Positions 55,896-64,000 of a DNA stretch of 64,000 nt are shown here, in pieces (positions within the stretch are counted from its first letter, which is position 1; every line of letters starts with the position of its first letter). The translations under genes and the position numbers were made by a program. The DNA is from Myxococcales bacterium UBA5297 (GTDB taxonomy: Bacteria > Myxococcota > Myxococcia > Myxococcales > UBA5297). The notes below the pieces were generated by a model. It searched no databases. It was not told where the DNA came from and worked only from the letters and a program-made list of their open reading frames with translations. The stretch covers positions 1 through 64,000 of the forward strand of contig DHSB01000076.1 in NCBI GenBank assembly GCA_002408385.1, given 5' to 3'.

Positions 55896-58157
55896 TTAGA
55901 AACTGGCCTCGAGCTCGAGCCGCGCGCGCTGCTCGGGCACGTCGTTCCAGACACTGTTGCGCGCCAGGGTGTTCTCACGGGAGTCGAGCAGCGCGTAGAC
56001 GTCGTAGCGCAGGCTCGCCTGAATCTGCTTGGTCGCCATCCAGCTCACCTGCAGGTAGGTCCACAGCGACTCCTCGAGGTAGGAGTCGTTCGAGGTGTCC
56101 TCGAACAGGTAGCGAGCGCGCAGGCGGACTCGGAGCTGATCGATGGGCCGATAGGCGATGGTGGCTCGGAAGACCGAGTCCTGGCGCAGGTCCGAGACGT
56201 GCTTGGCGTCGTTGAGCCACTCGTGCTGATAGCGCACGTCGAAGGAGAGCTCGCGCAGCGGGACGATCTTGATGCCCGCGGCCGCCCGGTAGAACGACCC
56301 CGAGCAGGGCCGCACGCCCTCGACCCCTTCGCGCTCCTCGCCCGTCTCGTAGCAGGCGCCGACCGTCTCGCCCCGGTGGTTGACGAAGGAGTCGGCGTTG
56401 TTGCTCAGGTCCTTGTTCTTGTACTCGAGCGAGACCCAAGGCTGGACGCTGTTGTAGCCCTGGAACTGCACGCGCGCCTTGGCCGCGGCGCTCGCGGTCC
56501 CCTTGGTGCCGGCATACTTGCCGTCCTCGGGCCAGAACCAGACGTCGGTGTCCGCGTTGAAGACCCAGTCGGAGTAGACGCCCCGATAGCGCAGGCGCGC
56601 CCCCGCCTCGTTGCGATTGCGCAGCCCGTCGTACTCGTCCGGCGCGGCGGTGGCGCGCGAGTAGGGGTTGGCAAACCCCGCGTCGTAGTAGCGCAGCAAC
56701 AGCTCGAGCTCCTGGGCGAGCGCGCTCAGCGTGGTGCGCTGGACGACGCCGAACCCTCCGCCCGGCCCGTCCTTCATCGAGTCGAAGCTTCGCGCCGCCT
56801 CGGCGAAGAAGTTGAGCGAGCCGAGCGTCAGGCCGCCGTTGACCCCCACCGCGCCGTAGGGGCCGTTGTAGGGGGTGCGCGACCACTCCTGGAAGTCGAG
56901 CTGCAGCTCCGGCCCCATCGACCAGCTCGGGCTCGCGTAGTAACCGGTGAGGCCGACGTAGCCGTTGTAGGCGTGCTTGAGCGTGAGGTTGCCGCCCGCG
57001 GCGAGCTCGTCGTAGATGTTCGGCAGCGTGGCGTAGGAGTGCTTCGAGGCGTAGGCCGTCGGGTCCTCGCCGCGGACGTAGACCGAAGGGGCCGAGCACC
57101 CCTTCGCGTCCGAGTGCGGGTCATCGCCGCACGCGCGCCGGTCGAAGATCTCGTACTGGTAGATGGACCGGCTCTGGTAGGAGCCGAACGCGGTCGCGCG
57201 GAGCTGAAAATCGCCGACCGGCACCTGGGCGCGGGCCGCCGCGCCGCGGAAGGAGTCGCGCCAGGAGAAGTCCGGGGTCACCGCGGTGTGCCTGTCGGCC
57301 TCGCTGCACGGGCTCTCGGACAGCTCGCCCGTCGACTCCCTGCACAGGCTCTCGAGGTCCTGCGGCACGAAGACGACGTCGTCGCCGTAGTAGCCGTCGG
57401 GCGTGTACTTCGTCGTGTTGTCGAGCGTGAGCCGCTCGCCGAAGCCGATGCGGTACGAGCCGACGATGACCCCGTAGCGAGCCTTGTCCCACTCGAGGAA
57501 GAGCTTCGGCAGGTGGAAGGCGTAGCCCGGCCGCGGCGCGCTGAGCGCCTTGCGCGCCGCGTCGTACTCGAGCTCTCCAAGGCGCCGCCGAGTGGTGAGC
57601 GCGAGCAGGCCGGCGCTCAGGCCGTACGGGCCCTTGACCCGGCCGCGCAGGTACATCGGGGACATCGAGTCGTCGCCGTTCGACCAGCCGATCCCGTACT
57701 GCGCGCGGCCTCCGAAGGTCGCGGCGCGCCGGGGGTCAGCGTCGGTGACCACCAGGAACGGCGCGATCTGCACCAGCGCCTTCGGCGAGAGCACGTTGGC
57801 CGCGACCAGGTCGGCCGGGTCGTCGATGCGCCCGGCCTGCTTGCGGTACGAGAGGATGGCCTTGACCTCGGCGTACGTCAGGTTGGGCAACTGGTAGAGC
57901 TCTTCGGACCCGGCGAGGTTGAGGTCGACCCCGGTCCGGTGGAGCTCGAGCAGCGTCTCGAGCGTCGTCTCCGAAATTTCACCTTCGAGCTGCAGGTCGT
58001 AGAGGTCCTGCTCGGTCTCGATGTCGATCTCGGTCTCGTATTGAACCGCTGCCGCGGGCATTGCCCACAACGCGGTCAGTGCGGCGACCACGAGTCGCGA
58101 GCCTGCTCCGCGCAGCCAGCCCGTCATTCTGAACAGCCTTGCGCCCGTATCGGCCAT
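55896..58157 (-). CDS. Outer-membrane beta-barrel with N-terminal helix-hairpin-helix domain
   Basis: This protein has 753 residues from an ATG preceded by AAAGGCAGGCGC. A signal peptide ends WAMPAAA. An HHH (ComEA-like) segment (about 78-125) reads LNLAGSEELYQLPNLTYAEV and then KQAGRIDDPADLVA. The rest is a long stretch of alternating strands with aromatic pairs, and the final residue is Phe (LELEASF), the outer-membrane barrel sorting signature. HHH motifs bind DNA backbone non-specifically. The combination suggests a porin that contacts DNA at its periplasmic plug side. It heads an operon with two nuclease lipoproteins. Confidence 0.85.
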   Translation of the reverse strand: MADTGARLFRMTGWLRGAGSRLVVAALTALWAMPAAAVQYETEIDIETEQDLYDLQLEGEISETTLETLLELHRTGVDLNLAGSEELYQLPNLTYAEVKAILSYRKQAGRIDDPADLVAANVLSPKALVQIAPFLVVTDADPRRAATFGGRAQYGIGWSNGDDSMSPMYLRGRVKGPYGLSAGLLALTTRRRLGELEYDAARKALSAPRPGYAFHLPKLFLEWDKARYGVIVGSYRIGFGERLTLDNTTKYTPDGYYGDDVVFVPQDLESLCRESTGELSESPCSEADRHTAVTPDFSWRDSFRGAAARAQVPVGDFQLRATAFGSYQSRSIYQYEIFDRRACGDDPHSDAKGCSAPSVYVRGEDPTAYASKHSYATLPNIYDELAAGGNLTLKHAYNGYVGLTGYYASPSWSMGPELQLDFQEWSRTPYNGPYGAVGVNGGLTLGSLNFFAEAARSFDSMKDGPGGGFGVVQRTTLSALAQELELLLRYYDAGFANPYSRATAAPDEYDGLRNRNEAGARLRYRGVYSDWVFNADTDVWFWPEDGKYAGTKGTASAAAKARVQFQGYNSVQPWVSLEYKNKDLSNNADSFVNHRGETVGACYETGEEREGVEGVRPCSGSFYRAAAGIKIVPLRELSFDVRYQHEWLNDAKHVSDLRQDSVFRATIAYRPIDQLRVRLRARYLFEDTSNDSYLEESLWTYLQVSWMATKQIQASLRYDVYALLDSRENTLARNSVWNDVPEQRARLELEASF

Positions 58158-58485
58158 GCGCCTGCCTTTGGTGTCGTGTCCAGGGCCCGCGACCGGCTGC
58201 TCATCGGCCGGCCATCGAGTTCTTCTACACGGCAAGCCGTGTGTGGAAATAGGCGCACGGTTTAGGAGAGGACGATCGGAACTCTTGAACGCCGCCCGGG
58301 CCACGCAGAGGGCACGGCGACCTGCAGCTCCGAGCCGGTTCCCGGGCGATGCGCCGCCGTGTGTGCGCCGTGCCCGTGAACACGATGCTCGGTGCGGTTT
58401 CCTACCCACCGTCCAGGCGGGCAGGCGGATGGCGGGCGGGCGAGAGGTCGGTCGCCGGCTGTCCCGGCAGCCGGAGGGCTGCGCG
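58158..58485. other. Intergenic region upstream of the barrel-nuclease operon
   Basis: About 330 bases with no supported gene. It should carry the operon promoter and contains a perfect palindrome at 58227-58242. I do not see a confident -10/-35 pair. The left part is GC-rich and featureless. Confidence 0.55.
58227..58242. promoter_or_regulatory. Perfect palindrome, candidate operator of the HHH-barrel operon
   Basis: ACACGGCAAGCCGTGT is a perfect inverted repeat (7 + 2 + 7) lying 70 bases before the barrel gene start, the usual distance for an operator overlapping a promoter. It resembles binding sites of dimeric helix-turn-helix repressors. No regulator gene is adjacent. Confidence 0.5.
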
Positions 58486-58929
58486 CTATCGAACCAGCTC
58501 CTTGACGAGGTGCCGGCCGATCTCCCGGAGCCCGTCCCCGAGCAACGCCCTGCCCTTCGGAGTCTCGAGCGCGTTGCGCATCATCTCGGGCGCGACCCCC
58601 GCCTCGAGATCCATCCAAACGAGCGCGGCCGAGACCGCCGCAGAGACTTGAGCCGGCTTGACCCGGTGCCTCCGGGCCCCGATGCCCGCGGAGAGCTTGT
58701 CGACCAGCGCGTCCTCGGAGGTGCGGGGGCCTTGCCTCTCGCGCAGCGCGTCCGAGAGCCCGGAGTAGAGCGCGGCGAGCAGCTCGGGCGAGGCCGCAAG
58801 CGCACGCTCGATCCTCTCGGCCGCGACCTCTTCGTCCACGCGAAGTGCGCCGGCGTAGGTGGGCGAGAGCAGCACCACCAGATCGCCTCGAGTCACGACG
58901 TGCGGCAGCCGCTTCGAGAAGAGGTCCAT
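58486..58929 (-). CDS. Small protein of unknown function
   Basis: This 147-residue protein starts with ATG with GGAGGGCAG just upstream. It is predominantly helical (for example AAERIERALAASPELLAALY and VSAAVSAALVWMDL), with no signal peptide, cysteine cluster or recognised motif. It is 20 bases downstream of the Cys-rich lipoprotein on the same strand, so the two are likely co-transcribed. I cannot assign a function. Confidence 0.7.
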   Translation of the reverse strand: MDLFSKRLPHVVTRGDLVVLLSPTYAGALRVDEEVAAERIERALAASPELLAALYSGLSDALRERQGPRTSEDALVDKLSAGIGARRHRVKPAQVSAAVSAALVWMDLEAGVAPEMMRNALETPKGRALLGDGLREIGRHLVKELVR

Positions 58930-58949
58930 CTGCCCTCCGACCTGGGCGG

Positions 58950-60257
58950 CTAACGGCTGAAGTTGAGCGTCAGCCGCGGGCTTGGTCCCAGCGCTCCGAG
59001 ATCGATCCCCTCGATGCAGTCGTACGCTCCGAGGTTGCCGGTCGGGTTCAGCTCTCCGGCGACACTCCCGTACCAGACCTCGCCCCAGAGAATCGCCTCC
59101 TCGGCCCTGGGCACGTTGATCGGCAGATCGAACACCGTCGAGCCCGCCTGGCTGAGCCAGTCGAGCGTGAAGAGGTTGCGGTAGATGAGGTTCAGGCCGG
59201 AGTCGTAGTCGAGGACGTTACGGGTCGCCTGCGTCGCCCCGTGAAGAGTGACGAGCTGCGCGCAGGTCACCCGCGAGCCGTCCAGCTTGTGTGGGTCCAC
59301 AAAGCGCAGGACCGCCGACCGCGGCTTGGTGCCGGTGACGAAGGCGCCCGCGAAGCGCAGCTCCGCGACGAGCGCCGTCTGGCGCGTCTTGCCCGTCGCC
59401 GGGTCGATCTCGCAGGCCGGCTCGCACCGCTTCTCGAGGCATAGCTCGGTCTCTATCTGCTGGACGATGTCGCCGCAGTCGCGCTGCTCGTGGCACTCGG
59501 CGACGGCGCACAGGCCATCCCAGCAGGCGCCCGGCTCGCAGTCGCCGTGGCCCAGGCAGCTCTTGCCGGCCGGGCACCTCGGGCAATCGGCGCCCCCGCA
59601 GTCGACGTCGGTCTCGTTCGCGTTGAGCACCGCGTCGGTACAGGTCGGGGCCTCGCAGACCAGCCCGATACAGGTGCGCGAGACGCAGTCGGCGTGCGCC
59701 TGGCACGCCGAGCCCTGACGGCACGGGTCGCAGTCGCCGCCGCAGTCGACATCGGTCTCCAGGCCGTTGGTGAGCCCGTCGCTGCAGCTCACGCACAGAC
59801 CGCTCGCGCACCGGCCCGAGACGCAGTCCTCAGGCGCGCCGCAGGCCCTGCCGTCGGCACATGCGGCGCACCCGCCTCCACAGTCGACGTCGCTCTCGTC
59901 GCCGTTGCGAGCGCCGTCCTCACAGCTCGTGCAGAGACCGCCTTCGCATCGACCCGAACGACAGTCGCTCCCTTCACCGCAGCGTCGCCCGTCGTCGCAG
60001 GGCGCGCAGTCGTTGCCTCCGCAGTCGACGTCGCTCTCCGCGCCGTTCTGCAGCTCGTCGACGCAGGTCGGGCGCACCACGCAGGCGCCCTCGATGCAGT
60101 CGGACTCGGGGCTGCACTCGCCGCAGGATCCGCCGCACCCGTCATCGCCGCACAGCCTCTCGCCGCAGGCCGGAACACAGGGCGGGGCTTCGGGTTCGCA
60201 GGCGGAAGCAAGGACCGCGATCGACAGCGCGAGCGACGACGACAGGAGGGGGCGCAT
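58950..60257 (-). CDS. Cys-rich lipoprotein with DVDCGG repeats
   Basis: This 435-residue protein has an ATG start and a lipobox VLASAC. Residues about 60-255 are four to five repeats of the type C-x-D-x3-N-x2-E-(S/T)-DVDCGG-x-C-x2-C followed by SGRCxxGLC-like knots. They are rich in disulfide cysteines and acidic residues, typical of secreted myxobacterial proteins. The C-terminal domain (about 275-435) is beta-rich with LRFAGAFVTGTKPRSAVLRF and IYRNLFTLDWLS, family unknown. It is probably surface-exposed; a role in adhesion or metal binding is possible but not shown. Confidence 0.82.
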   Translation of the reverse strand: MRPLLSSSLALSIAVLASACEPEAPPCVPACGERLCGDDGCGGSCGECSPESDCIEGACVVRPTCVDELQNGAESDVDCGGNDCAPCDDGRRCGEGSDCRSGRCEGGLCTSCEDGARNGDESDVDCGGGCAACADGRACGAPEDCVSGRCASGLCVSCSDGLTNGLETDVDCGGDCDPCRQGSACQAHADCVSRTCIGLVCEAPTCTDAVLNANETDVDCGGADCPRCPAGKSCLGHGDCEPGACWDGLCAVAECHEQRDCGDIVQQIETELCLEKRCEPACEIDPATGKTRQTALVAELRFAGAFVTGTKPRSAVLRFVDPHKLDGSRVTCAQLVTLHGATQATRNVLDYDSGLNLIYRNLFTLDWLSQAGSTVFDLPINVPRAEEAILWGEVWYGSVAGELNPTGNLGAYDCIEGIDLGALGPSPRLTLNFSR

Positions 60258-60525
60258 GGTTCTCCAAAATCGCGAAGAGGTTGCGCGGGGAGCATACAGG
60301 AAGGCCGCGCCGGGGTCCGAAGCGGCACCGCCCGTAGTGCTGTCCCCGCGCTGCGCTGCCTCAAGAGGTGTCGGGAAATCTCCTCGAGCTCGGCCCGCTT
60401 CCTTTGGTCACCTCGAGCAAATTCGAGAGGCCCTTCGACTCCACTCCCGCCGCTTTGCGCTTCGGGAGCTACGCTCAGGGGTGAGCGGAATCCGACGGCG
60501 TCAAAGAAGGATTTCTCGAGCCTCC

Positions 60526-61269
60526 TCAGCGCTCCGTAGGCTCGCGGGGGCCGGCCGGCTGTTCCTCCGAGGACCGCCCGGGCTGCGTCGGTTGCCGGCT
60601 CGCGTCGATGGACTGGGCCACGAGGTCATCGCCCATCAACCGGTAGGTCGCCCGGATCTGCGCGCCCTCGGGGATCTCGCTGACCTCGACCTTCTCGCCG
60701 TCCATCATGACCTGCGCGCCCCGCGGCACGTCGAGCTGGACGAACAAGCCGCGCTTTTCGTCGAAGATGCGCAGGCTGTCACTCTGGGCGGTCGCCACAC
60801 TCCCGCGCACCGAGAACTCGCGGCGCGCTCCCGCGCCGCCTACGCCCGCCCCTGCGACTCCTGCCCGGGGCTGCGACGACACGCTCACCTGGCTCGCCAC
60901 GAGCCTGTCGCCCTCGATGCTGTAGCTCGCCCTGACCGCGGCGCCCTCGGGCACTTCGCTCAACCCGATGGTCTGACCGTCCATCCGGATAGTCGCCTTC
61001 TCCTCGACGGCGAGCGGGACCACGAAGTTGTTCTCGGTGTTCTTGATCCTCAGCACCCGGTCCTCGGGCGAGACCCTCTCGACCTCGCCGCTGATTTGGA
61101 ACTGAGGCTCGGCCGGCTGCTCCTGCGGGAGCCGCGCCTGCGGCTGCGATCCTTGAGCCGTACCGGGTTGCCCATCGCGGGCCGACTCGCCCGCGGGCGG
61201 CTGCGCGTGGACGGGCGCAACGAGCATCAGCGCGCCCACAAGCCCTGCCGTCGAGAAGACCTTCCGCAT
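60526..61269 (-). CDS. Secreted protein with two repeated beta domains
   Basis: This protein has 247 residues from an ATG preceded by GGGGGAGGGTTG. A signal peptide ends MLVAPVHA. A Gln/Pro-rich linker leads to two homologous domains of about 70 residues. The first has GEVERVSPEDRVLRI and MDGQTIGLSEVPEGAAVRAS; the second has GSVATAQSDSLRIF and MDGEKVEVSEIPEGAQIRAT. A Gly/Ala-rich joint separates them. The fold looks OB-like or DUF5666-like and is probably periplasmic. The internal duplication is clear; the function is unknown. Downstream is a 268-base gap before the Cys-rich lipoprotein. Confidence 0.78.
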   Translation of the reverse strand: MRKVFSTAGLVGALMLVAPVHAQPPAGESARDGQPGTAQGSQPQARLPQEQPAEPQFQISGEVERVSPEDRVLRIKNTENNFVVPLAVEEKATIRMDGQTIGLSEVPEGAAVRASYSIEGDRLVASQVSVSSQPRAGVAGAGVGGAGARREFSVRGSVATAQSDSLRIFDEKRGLFVQLDVPRGAQVMMDGEKVEVSEIPEGAQIRATYRLMGDDLVAQSIDASRQPTQPGRSSEEQPAGPREPTER

Positions 61270-61412
61270 CAACCCTCCCCCTTGGCCTGCTTGCCAACGA
61301 CCTCCCGCCGCTCGCGTCGGCGGGGAAGATTCTCTCGATGAATCTGGGGAGGCGCCCAGCTCTCGGCCCGAAATCCGACCCCCGTTGGCGGCCTCCTGGC
61401 GCACCTCCAAGA

Positions 61413-61454
61413 TGAAGCGACGGCCAAGCGCTAAGGCGCCCGGCCGTCGCTTCA
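61413..61454 (-). terminator. Terminator of the DUF2382 gene
   Basis: TGAAGCGACGGCC and GGCCGTCGCTTCA form a perfect 13-bp stem with a 16-base loop, starting 19 bases after the stop of the gene ending at 61474. The loop contains a secondary GCGC/GCGC pairing. Confidence 0.7.
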
Positions 61455-61473
61455 GCTCGAAGAGGGTCGCGAG

Positions 61474-62133
61474 TTACTTCGGCTCTTCGAACTTCTTCTC
61501 CAGGTCGCCCTTCTCCTTGATTTCGGCCTTCTCCTTGCGGACCTCCTCGGCGTAGCGGCGCTCCTCGGGGCGCACCTCCTTGCTCACCCGGAGCTCCTCC
61601 TTGACCACCGGCCGTTTGGTGACCTCGACCTCCTCCTCGCGCACCGGGATGGTCGTCACCGACTCCTTGAACGCGCCCTCGCCGGCCCGCTCCTGCGCCT
61701 CCGGAGTAGCGGCCACCCGCTCGACGTGCACCTCCTCGCGGGTCACCGGCACCGTGACCTGCTTCTGCTCGGTGACCACGTGCTTCTCGACGTGCACCTC
61801 ACCGGCCTCACGAACCTTCTTTTGCACGACGAGCTCCTCCTCGGTCAGAGGAATTCTCGTCTCCTCGATGTGACCGGCCGGGCGCGTCCCGGCGTACTCC
61901 TTCTTCTCCTCGGTCGTCCTCTCGCCCTTGAGCTCCTCGCCCCGGGCCATCAGGAACACCTCACCGTCCTTGACGTTGCCGACCCGGTCGTAGCGGGCGA
62001 CGTACTCCTTCGGGAAAAACAAGCCCTTCTCGATGATGAAGCTGTCCGCGTCGAGCCGGACGATCTTGCCGAGGCTGTGGCCGTCGGCTGACTTGACGTG
62101 CATGCCCTCCTTGAGCTGGCTTCGGTCGAACAT
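61474..62133 (-). CDS. DUF2171/DUF2382 (YsnF/AvaK-type) stress protein
   Basis: This protein has 219 residues from an ATG preceded by GGGAGGAGAA, a very strong site. The N-terminal 60 residues (GMHVKSADGHSLGKIVRLD) are a PRC-barrel-like/DUF2171 module. The rest is a DUF2382 domain with RIPLTEEELVVQKKVREAGE, VPVTREEVHVERVA and the repeating IPVREEEVEV pattern, ending in a charged coil. The family is linked to general stress responses, but its molecular action is poorly known. The protein has no signal peptide and is transcribed alone, with its own terminator. Confidence 0.87.
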   Translation of the reverse strand: MFDRSQLKEGMHVKSADGHSLGKIVRLDADSFIIEKGLFFPKEYVARYDRVGNVKDGEVFLMARGEELKGERTTEEKKEYAGTRPAGHIEETRIPLTEEELVVQKKVREAGEVHVEKHVVTEQKQVTVPVTREEVHVERVAATPEAQERAGEGAFKESVTTIPVREEEVEVTKRPVVKEELRVSKEVRPEERRYAEEVRKEKAEIKEKGDLEKKFEEPK

Positions 62134-62239
62134 TTCTCCTCCCCTGGGAAAAACCCGTGTCAAAGCTAGGCGCCCCGCATCCGCGCGAAAAGCCACGGCC
62201 GAGCGGCCTTGGCCACGCGCTTCGAGCGGGGAAAGCGCC

Positions 62240-64000
62240 CTACAGGCGCGCGTGCTTCAGCCGCCAAGCGTTGGCGACGACGAGCAACACACTCGCGCCC
62301 AACCCGGCGCCCGCGGCCTCGGGGCGCAGCGCAAAGCCGGTCCACGGATAGAGCAAGCCGGCGGCCAGCGGCGCGGCCACGAGCATGAAGCCCGCGGCCA
62401 ACCGCAGGTTCTGGCGGATGTTGCCCACCGCGCTCGCGGCAAGCCTCCGGGCGCGCACGATCTCGCGCACCCCGCCCGCCTCCAGCACCACCGTGGCGAC
62501 CGAGCCTGGCGCACCTCGCCCGGTCACCAGGGCGACGTCGGCCTGTTCGAGCGCGTCGGCCGGCTCGCCCGCACAGGCGGCCAGGGCGACGAGCCGCCCG
62601 CGCTTCTGCAGATGCGCGAGCAGCGCGGCGCGCCTGTCGGGGGCCGCCACCCGCACCTCGTCGACTCCAAGCCGCCTGGCTCTTGCCCGCGTGCTCTCGG
62701 CCCTCTCGCGGGTCAGCAGCACGACCCGCAGGCCCGACGCGCGCAGCTCGGCGAGCGCGCGGCGGGAGCCCGAAGAGAGTCTGCCCGAAAGCGCGAGCAC
62801 GCCGCCGAGCCGCTCGTTGATGAGCACGAAGGTCGGCACCCCTCCGGCCCGCCGGCAGTCCTCGGCGATCGGGCCGAGGGCGCCGGGGTCGAGGCCGAGC
62901 TGCTTGAGCCGCTCGAGACCGGCGAACCTGACCGCGCGGCCCTGCACGAGCGCGCGTGCGCCGCGGCGCCGTGCCGCAGGCAGGATGCTCCCCTCCTCTA
63001 TGCCTCGCTCGCGGGCCCCCTCGACCAGCGGCGCCTCGAGGTCGCTGCCGAGCCCGCGCGCCGCGGCGATGGCGAGCCGCAGGAGCTCGCGCTCGTCGAA
63101 ACCGGGCGCGGCGGCGACGGCTATCAGCCGCGGGTTGCGATCGACGAGCACGCTCTCGCCCCCGAGCACAAGGAGATGCGCCCGACCGAGCGCCTCGAGC
63201 GCCTCGGCCCGTTCGATGCGCAGCCCACCGCGGGCCGCCCGTTGCGTCGCGAGTGCCAGCGAAGCGGGGGCCGAGAGCACGAACGCCCAGGGCGAGGCGA
63301 CGATGAGCACCGCGAGCGCGCACTCGAAGGCCGGCGCGCCCGCGCCCGCGGCCCACCAGGCGAAGCTGCCCGCGGCCGCCCCCAGGCCGGCGACGACGAT
63401 GAGCGAGGCGACCCGCCGCGAGGTGATCTCCAGGGCCGCCTGGCGCTCGAGCTTTCGCGAGGCACCCTGCGCGAAGCGTGGGCGGGCCCGCCGCGCCGGC
63501 TTGGCGAGCCGTTTCTGACCGATCACGCGCAGCTCGAGCAGCTCGCTCAACAGCGCCACGGTGACCACCAACGCCGCGGCCCGAAAGTGCAGTCCCGCCT
63601 CCACGGCGCCGGCCAGCGCCCACGGCGGCACGACCCGCGGGGCGAGGGTCGCCAACGCGCTCGAGGCCCAGGCGATGCCCGCCCCGAGCGCGAGAGGCAA
63701 GAAGCGATCGGGCCGGCCCACCCGAACCCCCTGCCAAGCGCGCTCGAAGAGGCGCCGGCCACACAAGAGCACCACGGGGGTCGCGAGCAGCAGCTCGAAC
63801 CAGTTGGCGACGTGCCGGGGGATAAGAAGCGCGAGCGGCCTGCCGGCGAGCGAGTCGAGCAGCGCCACGAGCAGCAGCGGCCCGGTGAGCGCGACGCTCG
63901 ACCAGAAGCGGGTGCGCAGATCGGCCAGCGTCCGTTGCCGCTCGGCCTCCTCCGCGCTCGCCTGCGGCTCGAGGATGAGGCCGCAGATCGGGCAGGTGCC
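62240..64000 (-). CDS. CopA-like P1B-type ATPase homolog lacking catalytic motifs (5' end outside window)
   Basis: An open frame of 586 residues enters from the right edge and ends at 62240. The visible N-terminus has CPICGLILEP, as in the metal-binding domain of copper P-type ATPases, followed by the CopA membrane topology (for example FELLLATPVVLLCGRRLFER). Every catalytic site is changed. The TM6 CPC is SPW (about 63295). The phosphorylation DKTGT aligns with LGGES (about 63163). TGDN is TRER, and GDGxND is CAGEPAD (about 62575). The actuator domain with TGES is missing, because only about 35 residues separate the adjoining helices. It cannot be a normal pump. It may be a regulatory or scaffold pseudoenzyme, kept open over the whole visible length. 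Confidence 0.83.
   Translation of the reverse strand, partial: GTCPICGLILEPQASAEEAERQRTLADLRTRFWSSVALTGPLLLVALLDSLAGRPLALLIPRHVANWFELLLATPVVLLCGRRLFERAWQGVRVGRPDRFLPLALGAGIAWASSALATLAPRVVPPWALAGAVEAGLHFRAAALVVTVALLSELLELRVIGQKRLAKPARRARPRFAQGASRKLERQAALEITSRRVASLIVVAGLGAAAGSFAWWAAGAGAPAFECALAVLIVASPWAFVLSAPASLALATQRAARGGLRIERAEALEALGRAHLLVLGGESVLVDRNPRLIAVAAAPGFDERELLRLAIAAARGLGSDLEAPLVEGARERGIEEGSILPAARRRGARALVQGRAVRFAGLERLKQLGLDPGALGPIAEDCRRAGGVPTFVLINERLGGVLALSGRLSSGSRRALAELRASGLRVVLLTRERAESTRARARRLGVDEVRVAAPDRRAALLAHLQKRGRLVALAACAGEPADALEQADVALVTGRGAPGSVATVVLEAGGVREIVRARRLAASAVGNIRQNLRLAAGFMLVAAPLAAGLLYPWTGFALRPEAAGAGLGASVLLVVANAWRLKHARL

Noticed and set aside
62240..64000. Loss of ATPase motifs by sequencing error or frameshift
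   Set aside because: The flanking residues align in one frame with the CopA family on both sides of every altered motif, so substitutions rather than frame errors explain the loss.

Overview
The window is GC-rich DNA with bacterial gene organisation. It most likely comes from a myxobacterium-like organism (Myxococcota, formerly Deltaproteobacteria) with an anaerobic or facultative lifestyle. The lineage call rests on a MYXO-CTERM-type C-terminal tag on the DUF4091 protein at 38.8-40.8 kb (Gly-Cys-Ser, one hydrophobic stretch, terminal Arg cluster), on many lipoproteins, and on a Cys-rich lipoprotein with DVDCGG repeats. The anaerobic call rests on a complete flx-hdr gene set. No rRNA, tRNA, CRISPR array or intact transposon was seen.

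Region 1 (1-30.5 kb, minus strand) is dominated by one giant secreted protein. Its frame opens at a TTG start at 29540 and has no stop down to base 1, so at least 9,846 codons lie in the window and the 3' end is outside it. It has a signal peptide, two Big_2-like domains, a run of about 21 Ig-like domains, and seven repeats of a supermodule (LVIVD-type beta-propeller, SbsA/Big_5-type Ig domain, two IPT/TIG domains). More Ig domains and two further propellers follow, then three Cys-bearing Ig domains, and finally the start of what looks like a parallel beta-helix. Directly upstream, probably in the same operon, is a PpiC-type peptidyl-prolyl isomerase lipoprotein, a plausible periplasmic foldase for the giant.

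Region 2 (30.5-31.5 kb) is a scar: remnants of an ExeA/TnsC-like ATPase followed by a 220-bp direct repeat (two full copies and a partial third) ending about 10 bases from the 3' end of the next gene.

Region 3 (31.5-38.5 kb, minus strand) is an hdrC-hdrB-hdrA-flxD-flxB-flxC-flxA cluster, encoding a soluble NADH-linked, flavin-based electron-bifurcating heterodisulfide-reductase-type complex.

Region 4 (38.8-50.7 kb) is mixed. It holds a DUF4091 surface protein, a divergent polysaccharide deacetylase plus Wzx-like flippase pair, a SWIM-SNF2 helicase, a DUF427 protein and a GspE/PilB-type ATPase. At 48.0-48.4 kb the N-terminal part of an aminotransferase and part of an ECF sigma factor, originally convergent, have been fused tail to tail by an apparent deletion. 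Two GAGT-heptamer repeats sit at gene 3' ends.

Region 5 (50.7-52.1 kb) has a small unknown gene, a small dicluster ferredoxin and, between them, an array of about 14 palindromic CGAAGCATTCG-type elements spaced 21-22 bp apart.

Region 6 (52.3-58.2 kb, minus strand) is a tightly overlapped four-gene operon: a helix-hairpin-helix outer-membrane beta-barrel, an SNase-like lipoprotein, a triple lamin-tail-domain lipoprotein and a second SNase lipoprotein. It is a candidate cell-surface nucleic-acid processing or uptake system. A perfect 16-bp palindrome lies about 70 bp upstream.

Region 7 (58.5-64 kb, minus strand) has a small unknown gene, the Cys-rich lipoprotein, a secreted two-repeat protein, a DUF2382 stress protein and a CopA-like P-type ATPase. 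The ATPase runs off the right edge with an open frame, but it lacks every catalytic motif and the actuator domain, which makes it a pseudo-pump.
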